From Gnetum montanum (Eukaryota > Streptophyta > Gnetopsida > Gnetales > Gnetaceae): DNA of 64,000 nt. The notes beneath the pieces were generated by a model. It was not told the origin of the DNA. It did not search any database and was given only the letters and a program-made list of their open reading frames with translations. The translations under genes were made by a program, and so were the position numbers. Position 1 is the first letter of the stretch; each line of letters starts with the position of its first letter. The stretch lies in assembly GCA_015680685.1 (NCBI GenBank), contig MNCI01006123.1:123504-187503 (forward strand), given 5' to 3'. Of the stretch, positions 1 to 8,370 are shown one piece after another.

Positions 1-28
1 CGCCGAAGACACACTTTTTCGGGTTAAG

Positions 29-996
29 TCACAATTCGTACTTCAGACAATGTTTCAATACTAAATCTAGGTCTTGTACATGTTGTTCCTCTGTCTTTGA
101 CTTAACCACGATGTCATCCATGTAATCGTTGAGCAAGTGTAGCATGTAATCGCTGAAAATGAATGTCATCGCTCTTTGATACGTGGCCCCAGTGTTCTTG
201 AGACCAAAGGGCATCATCGTATAGCAAAAAGTTCCCCATGGGGTCATGAAGGTTGTCCTAAGTTGATGTTTTGGATTGATACGTATCTGATTGTATCCTA
301 AAAAATCGTCCATAAAAGATAATAAGGCATGCCTGGCGGTCGAATCAATGAGTTGATTGATGCTGGGTAGGGGAAAATCGTCTTTTATGGTGGCTATGTT
401 CAGATCTCGGAAGTCAATGCATAGGCGAATGTTTCCGTTTTTCTTTGGGACAATAACCATGTTAGACACCCATTCGGCATAATCAACAGCCCGAATGAAT
501 CCAGCCTGATAAAGTTTGGTGATCTCATTGCGGATTGCCAATGCTACCTCAGGTCTGACTTTTCGTGCCTTTTGTTTTACTAGTCTCAACTTTGGGTCAA
601 GAATGATGTTATGTTGGACAATTCTAGGATCTAACCCAGGCATGTCTGTGTAGGACCAAGCGAACGCTTTTATGTTTTCCCTAAGCACGTTCTGGATATC
701 TTGGGCCAAGTGCGGTTGTAGTAATGTGCTTAATTTTAAAATCTTAACTTCCCCATCGGGCATGGTAATGGGGGTCTCAGTTAACGGATCCTCGCTGATA
801 CCTTCAGCCTCGATGTCAAGAAATTTTGTCATGGCTTCGTAACCTTCTGTTGTTTGTTGTGTCGAGGTTATGACTACGTCATCTGTTGGTGAACTTAGGT
901 TGATGGAGTTTATGTTAACGTCTCGTGTAAGTTTCCCGTAGGGTCCGTCAATGATTAACGGCTTAGTTAAATGCTGGCAGTCCATTGAGCTCGCTC
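29..996 (-). CDS. Reverse transcriptase domain (pol, second coding exon), partial
   Basis: Open for about 320 codons and truncated only by the window edge. It contains the RT palm motifs in order: a conserved N-terminal LDP/QHNI segment, IRLCIDFRDLN, FMDDFLGYNQI, MPFGLKNTGATYQ, and the catalytic YMDD box near 111-125. No frameshift is visible. The open frame extends to 1003 only through a TTG codon; the first ATG is at 985. A pyrimidine-rich tract ending in GCAG on the minus strand (AG at 998-997) sits just upstream, so I start the exon at 996 and regard it as a splice acceptor joining RT to gag-protease. This agrees with the known Ogre arrangement, where an intron separates protease from RT. 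Family assignment is firm; splicing is inferred. Confidence 0.92.
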
Positions 997-1006
997 CTGC
1001 CAATAA

Positions 1007-1391
1007 ACAGAGAGCAGGATAAGAACGAGGGAGATCGTTCTATGCCTTTTGATAATTTGAAAGTATGTGTACATGCGTAATGGTGGATTATCGTCACACT
1101 AGGACGTACAGCAGTTTAAGGCCGTACCGGGCCAAAAGTGGCAGTTTAAGGCCTTACCGGGCCGAAAGTCGGATGGGGAAATGGCAGTTTAAGGCCGTAC
1201 CGGGCCATGAGTGGTTTTAACTAGAACACTCAGAGTAAATGTGTAAAATAGGGTTCACGGAGGAATCAAGATGTCGCAATCTCTATTTTCAATGATTTTT
1301 ATGATTTTTATGATATATATTTTTTTTGCTTTTTAATTTTTTGGACGAAAACTAAGGCAAAAAAGGCATAACGGTGGATCAAAGGGCGGCG
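1007..1391. other. RT-side end of the pol intron / upstream region of antisense gene
   Basis: Non-coding stretch between the RT acceptor and the antisense promoter. It holds three copies of the TTAAACTG-type dyad motif (1112-1206) and an AT-rich run around 1300-1345. No open frame of interest. Confidence 0.6.
1112..1206 (-). repeat. Dyad motif tract, RT side (element 1), 3 copies
   Basis: Three copies begin at 1112, 1142 and 1184. Each reads CAGTTTAAGGCC-6 nt-GGCC on the plus strand. On the pol-sense strand the unit is a 4-bp dyad (GGCC/GGCC) with a 6-nt spacer followed by TTAAACTG. Related tracts lie at the same place in elements 2 and 3. Confidence 0.85.
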
Positions 1392-1440
1392 CCAGCGTCA
1401 GCGTCAGCATCAGCGTCAGTGTCAGCGTCAGCGTCAGCGC
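1392..1440 (+). repeat. CAGCGT hexamer microsatellite
   Basis: About eight copies of a CAGCGT hexamer with two single-base variants, ending exactly at the TATA box of the antisense gene. Element 2 has only one such unit (GCGTCAG) at the homologous place, so the array expanded in the element 1 lineage. Confidence 0.85.
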
Positions 1441-1450
1441 TATATAAAAA
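1441..1450 (+). promoter_or_regulatory. TATA box of antisense gene, element 1
   Basis: TATATAAAAA followed by a G-run. Element 2 has CTATAAAAAGGGG at the homologous site (18731-18743) and element 3 has CTATAAATAGGGG on its minus strand. In each case it lies just upstream of antisense exon 1 and points away from RT, which supports a real RNA polymerase II promoter. Confidence 0.7.
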
Positions 1451-1879
1451 GGGGGGGTGGGGGCTCCATTTGCTTTACTTTGAAAGCGACAGAGCGTAAG
1501 CGGCAGCGTAAACTATGAAAGCGTAAGCATAAATTGCCTTAGCGTAAGTGTAAATTTCCGTGTGGGCGTATACGCCGATGAATAACCCCAGCGTAGACGC
1601 GCAGCATTAAACCTTAGCGTAGACATGAAAGTAAGCTCAGGCATCAGTGTAGACACTTCTCTTCAGCGTGGACTTGTACCGTCAGCGTAGACAAGCCGAG
1701 ATGGGCAGGGGCAAGGAAGTGGAGGGCCATGGGAGGAAGAGTCCTGAATTGACCTTCGCGGGGGAGACGGAAGCTATGCTGCAGGGCCTGCCTAGGCCAA
1801 GGATTCCATCCTGGCCCATGACATCCCACAGGTAGGCTCTGACCTCTGCCTTCGATTATTTTTGTGTTTTTCCCTTTAT

Positions 1880-2315
1880 AGCGTAGATAGTCTCGGCGTA
1901 TATGCCAAGCGTAGGGGTTTTAGGCGTATGGGGTTTTGCGGCGTATACGCCGAGCGTCACTTTGGGGTGTAAAGTTGTGTCGGCATAAGCTGCAGTGTCA
2001 AGAGTTTTTTTTTTGTGCAGTCTTGTCGGCGTGATTTGCTTGTTTTATCAGCATAAATTTTGTTTGCTGCAACGGCGTATACGCTTAGGGTTTCAACGTA
2101 AACTTGTTCCTTTCTGGCGTAGATTGCTTACGCTTGAATCGAGCTGCGGCGTATACGTTGAGGGTAAATCTGTGTATTTTTGGCGTATACGCTAAGTTAG
2201 TCAGCGTATACGCTCAGTGTTTAGCATATACGCTGGGTTTACATCGCATATTACGCTAAGTGTAAATAGCTTCACTGGCGTATACGCTGGTCTATGGGGC
2301 GTATACGCTGAATGC
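1880..2315. repeat. GCGTATACGC palindrome array in antisense intron 1
   Basis: About nine copies of the 10-bp palindrome GCGTATACGC or one-base variants, mostly inside intron 1 of the antisense gene; a further copy lies near 1567 in the 5' leader. The same palindrome is reiterated in the element 1 LTR (11920-12280). The other elements in the window lack it and have their own motif instead. Confidence 0.85.
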
Positions 2316-2413
2316 GAACAGTTAGTAAAATTTTTCCAAATTTCAAATGTCGATTTACGATGTAGCCTTTCACTTTTCGGGTTGATCTGTGATGGTATCG
2401 TGATTGTTCGCAG

Positions 2414-3201
2414 GGATAACAAACGCTTCCTAATCGTTGTCGAGCTTGTTGGGGTGTTAACTTGGGTTGGCCCTGTTCAGGATGGCGAGGTTCCCCCGGA
2501 TCTAACCGTGAACAAAGACGGGGTTTGGTTTAGGGGAGGCTCGTGCGAATTTCTGTCCTTCTTATTGGACAATTTTGAGGTAGTCATCTGGTCAGATTTT
2601 GACGAGGTGACTGCACGGAGCATACTTAAGGAGATGTTGCTAGGGGCTGTAGAGGATGTCATGGTTTTCATACAGGACATCGATGAGGGGCCTTTTGTCA
2701 ACGAAGATGGTACTACCTGCGGGCCCTGGGCTACACACCCATTAGCGCACGTGTGGGCACTATTGCCACGAGGGTTAGATTATCTCAACAATACGTTGTT
2801 CATAGCTGCCCGTGCACATACATTATTCCAGAACCCTCCTGGCACAGTGTATCGAGTGGCCAAGTAGGAATGTTAAATATGTTGTTTTCCTTTCGCCATT
2901 TTGGGTTGTTTCTTGTTTTGACCCCTATTTGCTTATAGACCGAAGACCCACCCGGATGGGACACTCATTGAAGATGAGGGATTAGCCCTTGCTCGCACTG
3001 CTCTGAAAGCGTTCATGATGGGCCCCACCCTTCATGGGACCATAATGAGTCAAACGAAGGGTTCGATGGTCCATTTTCATAAATAGTTTTCGAGAGCGTT
3101 CACGATGTGTCATGCTCATGGGTGGCTTCATGAAGACTGGACTGACAACGGGCCAGTCTTCCTTCATGACTTTGGTAGCACATCCAGATCTGCCACTAAC
3201 G
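2414..3201 (+). pseudogene. FCP1/NIF-like HAD domain exons 2-3 (element 1)
   Basis: Exon 2 encodes in order LIVVELVGVL, EFLSFLLDNFEVVIWS and NTLFIAARAHTLFQNPPGT. These match the layout of FCP1/NLI-interacting-factor phosphatases: a hydrophobic strand with DxDG, a segment ending in IWS, and an NTLLxDDxP-like motif near NPPGT. The two catalytic Asp of motif I are replaced (E and V), and the Asp pair of the last motif is Ala-Ala. Elements 2 and 3 have the same segment. Exon 3 (EGLALARTALKAF) corresponds to the family's C-terminal helix. The fold is probably kept but catalysis is not; a peptide-binding role is possible. Fold assignment rests on motif order only. Confidence 0.7.
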
Positions 3202-3290
3202 GTAAATGATAACATTTCCTAGATATGTTAGCGGGTTTGTCCAATTCCTTTGATTTACGCTGATACAATCGTTTTAAATGGCTTTCATAG

Positions 3291-4331
3291 TTGATGTATC
3301 TTCTAGCGAGGATCCGGTGTCCACGGGACAAACCGAGACGACCTTGTCGATGAAGTTCGGAGGGGTAGCTAAGGCTCAGAAGTGGTTGCGTACTCATGCT
3401 CCTTCATCCCTTGCTCGTTGCTTGGATAACGTTGGCCTCATGGAGCTTTTCATGACCCCGAGCTCTGACGTTTCTATTGGGGAGATGATTGGGATTGTGG
3501 ACTCTTTTAATGAGTCTGTCTCATACTACAGCACTCGGATTAAGGGTGTGAAAGTAGTTTTCCGTCTGTCGCTCGAGTTCTTTTCAAACCTATTTGGCGT
3601 ATCGGCAGATGGCTTAAATATAGTATTAGACAGAGCTCATAAAGAGCTCCAGATGATTCGGGAGTTAGAAGATTGGCTAGGCGTGGCCAAGGGTACCAAG
3701 GGATTCCCGATGCAGGGGAAGGCAAAAGTTGTAGAAGTGAACGAACTGTATCCCCTATTCAGAGCATGGGTATTTTCGAAAACTCTTTCTTAGGTGAGGT
3801 GTCTTGGGGTTGAAGCTGTTCGTGTCATGCGAACTGTTCTGGAAACAGGAATGCGATATAACTGGGCCTGGTTTTTGTTGTCGGGCATGCATAAGGAGAT
3901 AGTGCAGTTGCGTTCGAATGTCGAGGCACAATCCCATTTCACCTTCACATTTTTCGTCGGTTATCTTCACCATTTTGCTAAGTTCCTAGTAGTTTGCACG
4001 GACAACAAGTTTGTTCTGCGGGATCGGGGTCAAATATCCTGTCCGTGGATCCATCACTTGTTTGACACAGCTCAGTCCCAAGATGCACCTGAGGGTATTG
4101 ATGAATCCACTTCTATCACTACAAGGGGCTCATCTGGCGGTTCCATCCACACACGTGATAGTTTGGGGTTCGAGCCAGACAAGGTGCCCTACACCGCTAG
4201 AAGGGTAGAGCAGGTTATCAAGGAGACTGTTGGCTAGGCTAAGTCAAAACTAAAGAGGCATGAATGCCCAGCTGGGGAAGTCTTCGGTGTCAGCCAGCCA
4301 CACGTGAAGCAGATACGCTTCAAGATGCCTG
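3291..4331 (+). pseudogene. Middle domain, exon 4 (plant transposon protein-like), element 1
   Basis: Open from the acceptor at 3290 to a TAG at 3791-3793, then the same frame continues. The segment contains GLMELFM, a GVKVVF strand pair, FSNLFGVSADG, EDWLGVAKG and, after the stop, MRYNWAWFLLSGMHKEI and FLVV. Element 2 (20701-21747) and element 4 (63892 downward) align along the whole length. The beta-hairpin GVxV followed by a short helix and LFG resembles the domain often annotated as putative plant transposon protein; I hold that loosely. A second stop follows near 4235, with conserved basic sequence after it. Confidence 0.6.
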
Positions 4332-4437
4332 GTAAGTGGACCCTGCCCGTTTATTATTTTATCATTTTTGCCTTGTTTACAACTTTCACTTCAATCGCTT
4401 ACGCGTTACTAGTATTTTTGGCTTGATTTGCAAACAG

Positions 4438-5978
4438 TGAGGAAGCAGACTCTGGAGACTATCACTGAAGAGGAGGAGACTAATACAGAGAAAAACAATG
4501 AGGAGGAACAAACTGAGAAGAATCAGAGTGGGGGAACGGAGGAGCTAAGGGATGATACTACGGAAACCGAGCCAATAGATGATTAGGATGGTATCAACCA
4601 GATGTTTAGTAGCTTCTTGAGGGGAGACCTAGATCTGGGTGACCCCCCAGAGGGTGACAAGGAGCATGGTATGTTTTTCTCTTTACCTTATTTCAATTTA
4701 GCCTATCAGTCATCATTTTTGTGGAATATATCTTTTTTCGTATTTTTTGCATTTTTCAGATGAAGGCAACGAGACCAGAACGGTGCGTTTGGATGTACCT
4801 ATGAAGACGGTTCCCCCGGAGAGGACCGCTGAGGTTAGTTCTCGCACCCGTGAGTGACTTGCTTGGTCGGAAATGCCAAGCAAAATGGATTTTGTGGCTG
4901 GGCTCGCGGAGGAGTTTGCTGAAAGGATCTAGGAGGCACACCCTGACATAGGTATATATTATCTAAATGTTTGGAATTACACATCTTGTTTGTATTGCCC
5001 TAACATTCATATTTTCATGTGAATAGGCACCAAATTGAGATGGAATCCCTCGGAAAGTGTGAGCATAGAAAGTTTAACCGAACTTTCCCTAGAGGTGGAG
5101 CAGCTGCCAAGACCTGTTTACGATGGAGTCGTAGAAGGTTTTGTGCACAACGCTAAGTAGTTATGGACTTGTAGGCACTCCATTGAGCAGGTGTGGCTAC
5201 AGATCCAGGCAAAAGAGAGGGAAGTCTCTGAGTTGTCGGTGAAGCGTGACGATTTGAAGGCTCAGTATGAATTCGCTGCTGCCAGATTAAGCGGTGATTG
5301 CTCCTGGTGAACATCCGAGGTTACATACACTAGGTACTGGAACTTATTGAACCGTCATGCATCACTGACTCGGAGAATGGTAGAGTGCAAAGCCCAAATT
5401 GATCTCCTGAACCTTAAGTGTCAAGATTGGAAAGCCTTTGCTTCCAAGGTTTGTAAGTGGGGTCAGGATGAGAAAACTCACAAACATTACTATAAGAAGT
5501 CGCTAAAAGAAGTGTCTATTGAAAAGCGGCAACTAGAGATGTTTGTAGAGGGTTTGGGTTTGCATTCCGCCTTCGATACTTTTGCCCAGAATACAATTGT
5601 GGAAATGGAGTCACCTACAAGGGTGATTACAACTGCATCTGGGGAAGTGTCGGTTGGCGAATTCCCTCTGAAACGCCCCACCTAGTCAGCCGTCGACAAA
5701 GGAAAAACTTTGGCAGAAGTTGACTTAGGCCTGGATGAGACAGATTGGGCCAGCATTTTGGAGGAAGAGATTAGAGGGACCTCCTATGGTAAGAGTTTTA
5801 TCCTTAGGAAATTTACCGAAGAATGTTTAGAACTTTGACATTCACCTATTCTTATGTTGGTTGTTCTTTTTGGTATTTTCAGGGTGGCGATGCTGCTCAA
5901 GAAGCTGGCCCTAGTGGAGCAGGGACCTCTGATGCTGGTGGATCTAAAGGGGGCGATCCTCCTACCCCGGATGCTTAG
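4438..5978 (+). pseudogene. C-terminal exons 5-8 of antisense gene, element 1
   Basis: Exon 5 is acidic (runs of Glu). Exon 7 encodes a long Lys/Glu/Gln-rich, probably coiled-coil region with the conserved block CQDWKAFASKVCKWGQ. Exon 8 encodes a Gly/Ala/Pro-rich tail ending at TAG 5976-5978. Element 2 has the matching NQDWKDYNTKVYEWGQ block, and element 4 keeps a degraded version plus a Gly/Pro tail. Acceptors at 4437, 4759, 5026 and 5882 and donors at 4669, 4952 and 5789 recur at matching places in element 2. Confidence 0.65.
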
Positions 5979-6228
5979 GATTTTATTTTTAGTTTTTAAG
6001 TTTTTATTATTTCTGACCCAAACTTGTACGGGAATTGTAACATGAAAATGTTGAGATGGGTGAAAACGGTTGATACTTGTAATTGTACAGCATTTCAAGT
6101 AAGAAAACTCCTTTTTTTTTGTTTTTGACTTTGATTGTGAACACGACACAGTAATGAAAAATGTTTTGGTTTTTTTTTGTTTTAAATGTAAAGAGGAGAT
6201 GCAATTGTAAATGCTGAAGAGAAAAGAG

Positions 6229-6234
6229 AATAAA
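6229..6234 (+). terminator. Poly(A) signal candidate of antisense gene
   Basis: AATAAA about 250 bases after the predicted stop and just before the dyad motif tract. A T/TG-rich stretch precedes it. Plausible but not provable from sequence. Confidence 0.4.
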
Positions 6235-6247
6235 GTATGCACGCATG

Positions 6248-6525
6248 AACTAGTTTAAGGCCATTTCGGGCCCCAGTGGTAAACAAGGAATATTTCGAAT
6301 GACACAGGTGATTTTTTGTGTTGACCGATCATTGTTGATCATGGCTAGTTTTACGTCTTTGCGGACATGATAGTTTAACGTCATTTTGGACAAGAAGTGT
6401 GGTTTTTTAAAAATAATAATAATTTTTTTTGTTTTTCGATTTATCGTAGTTTAGTGTCATTTCGGACAAATGGTAGTTTAACGTCGTTTTGGACATGTTA
6501 TAGTTTAACGTCGTTTCGGACTGAT
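6248..6525 (-). repeat. Dyad motif tract, protease side (element 1)
   Basis: About six copies (starts near 6248, 6344, 6371, 6449, 6473, 6501) of TAGTTTAACGTCGTTTCGGAC-like units, with AT-rich DNA between some. On the pol-sense strand the unit is GTC-6 nt-GAC followed by GTTAAACTA. The first copy (6248) keeps the GGCC/GGCC form. Confidence 0.8.
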
Positions 6526-6531
6526 GGTAGT

Positions 6532-7233
6532 TTATTTTAATTGTTTTTTGATTTTCTTTATTTTTATGTCAGGAGGTGTATTGGCCGGTACAATTTTGTA
6601 TTTGGCGTCTCCTTCGCTAATCACATTGAATGGCAATTCGGTCCAGGAGACGTCCGATAGAATGTTTTCGGTGTCGGTATTGTCAGGTGTTTCGGTGTCA
6701 GTCGTTGCTTCAATGTTGGTTTCTTCATGAGGCGATGTATGTACAGTGTTAGATGTAGGTGTTTCAGTTTTAGGAGGCTCTTGTCTCATGTTCGAAGGTT
6801 TACTCTCCGCCAGTTGTAGTTTGCTCGTGTCATTAAGCTTGTCAAATTCAACCTCAGAGCCTTGGTCCATATCTGTGTGCGATGAAATGAGGGGAGTGGT
6901 TGCTTCCCCATGTATGAAGATTTCACCGCCCTCATAGGGTAGGTGAATCTCTTGATGTATAGGGGAAGAAACGGCTCTCAGTTGGGCCAACCAGGGCCTT
7001 CCCAATATCATCTCATCGACAACCAGAAATTTAGCAGATGTGGGGAACTGGTCTCCCGCTATGAAATCTAAGGTTATCGTGCCTTTGACTAGTACACGTG
7101 ACCCGCTGAATGACTTTAAACATGTTGTTGTCGTAGGTTTGATTAAGTCAGTAAACCCCAGTTGTTTGATGATGGGATATGGTACAACGTTTGTGGCCAC
7201 CCCATCGTCTACATGGACTCTGTGTATTTTGAA
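6532..7233 (-). CDS. Aspartic protease region (element 1)
   Basis: Open for 222 codons before the stop near 6532. It contains VHVDDGVATNVVP (the DxG active-site loop, preceded by a nonsense codon at about 7231-7233), then VKGTITLDF, LGRPWLAQL and HQEIHLPYEGG, the protease core order of Tat elements. A Ser/Thr/Glu-rich tail follows, ending in the conserved block SWTELPFNV, also present in elements 2 and 4. Coding stops right after this block in all three, consistent with a nearby splice donor joining to RT, but I could not fix the donor base. Confidence 0.85.
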   Translation of the reverse strand, partial: FKIHRVHVDDGVATNVVPYPIIKQLGFTDLIKPTTTTCLKSFSGSRVLVKGTITLDFIAGDQFPTSAKFLVVDEMILGRPWLAQLRAVSSPIHQEIHLPYEGGEIFIHGEATTPLISSHTDMDQGSEVEFDKLNDTSKLQLAESKPSNMRQEPPKTETPTSNTVHTSPHEETNIEATTDTETPDNTDTENILSDVSWTELPFNVISEGDAKYKIVPANTPPDIKIKKIKKQLK

Positions 7234-8370
7234 CTAGTTTACTTGTATTGTTATGAACATGGGGATTGTTGTTGTCTCCCCTGTCTTCTTGTCTACTTTG
7301 ATGTTATCATCGTGGAAGCTCAAGGGTTTAGGGATGGCGCCGTGGGATGGATACATTACTGCATGAATGGCAGGTTCGCTTGGGGGCAAGTCCTCACTAA
7401 CCGGGATCGATGTTAGCATGCGTACGAGAGCTTCCCGATGAGTTCGGGATGTTAACACCAAGTCATACAAGCTTAAAGAAGTGTTCTTCTGCTTCAATGC
7501 TTGTGTGACTTGCGTCAAGGCCATTACGAAATATTTGCTGTTAGGAACGCTCTTATCAGTGATGACTGGGTCCATTAGACCCAACAGCTTTATTTCATGT
7601 CTTAGTGGCCTATCATCCTTGCTCTGTGCCGTAGTTTCAGATGGTTCATGTTGTTTCGATGGTTCACCGTGGTTTCCTGCGTTTGATTGATCGTTAGTTG
7701 GCGACATGGGTATGCAATTGAGTGGAGTAGGCTTAGGTGGCCCCAGAGCCAATCGTTGACGCTCTTTCTCTAAGCGTTCGCGTGTAAGCCTATTAGCTAG
7801 ACGTTCTCGCATGTGGCGTGGAGGTGGAATCGGTCTCGGAGCCTCAGATTATCTTGGGATGCGCACCACGTATGGAGGCGGGCGGGATTGCGGTTGTGAC
7901 GCTGAATGTGACTAGTTAGAAGGCGGCCCGGGGACCCTAATGACGTAGGGGCCGAGTTGGCCTGGCACTCGTGAGGTGGAGGTTTGACAATCGTTAGGAT
8001 TTTCAGGTGTCCTAACAACATACGGAGTTGGTTTCAGTGGAGGTTGGACCTCCACTGTTGCAACAGCTAGTGATACTCGGACTACGAAGGGGGCATGCCG
8101 AGTACAAGGGGTTGGTGGCTTTGAGGATGTAGGTACGGCTGAAGGTATACTGATGACATAGGGATGCTGGGGGGCACGTGGTGGTTGAGGTGTGGACATG
8201 GAGACAGCGGGAGGAATCCGAACTATGAAGGGCCTACCAGATGTTTCTTGTTTATGCTCAGGGTAAATGGTGTTGATGTTAGGCACCTTGGGATCCTCAT
8301 CGAAGAAGATTGTGCTAATAACTTATGGCGCCTCGTTGGCATTCAGAGGCTCTTTGTAAACCCCCATGGC
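7234..8370 (-). pseudogene. Gag-protease linker region (element 1)
   Basis: Continues gag in the same frame with three or four nonsense codons (near 8323, 7911, 7849). It encodes repeated short blocks of the type PYVVRxP/PFVVRxP, a Pro/Ser/Thr-rich low-complexity stretch, then a helical segment with SLYDLVLTSRTHREALVRML and NKxP-like acidic residues before protease. Elements 2 and 4 have the same PFVxRxP repeats and THREALVxMLTSIPV block. The FVVRxP repeats have no role I can name. Confidence 0.7.

Larger units (their letters stand above)
1701..5978 (+). pseudogene. Antisense gene between PR and RT, element 1 (8 predicted exons)
   Basis: A spliced gene opposite to gag-pol. Predicted exons: 1701-1831, 2414-2863, 2939-3201, 3291-4331, 4438-4668, 4760-4951, 5027-5788, 5883-5978. 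Every intron has GT-AG ends, and matching introns occur in element 2 and, where present, in elements 3 and 4. Exon 1 joins exon 2 in frame. The encoded protein would have an FCP1/NIF-like N-terminal fold, a middle domain resembling proteins annotated as plant transposon protein, an acidic region, a coiled-coil region rich in Lys/Glu/Gln, and a Gly/Ala/Pro tail. About ten in-frame stops break it (for example 3791-3793 and near 4235, 4585, 4929, 5158), so this copy is a pseudogene. I did not recognise a named gene. The function is unknown; nuclear action is only a guess. Confidence 0.75.

Noticed and set aside
2201-2701. Minus-strand frames over antisense exon 2
   Set aside because: Shadows of the conserved plus-strand frame; no conservation with element 2 on that strand.
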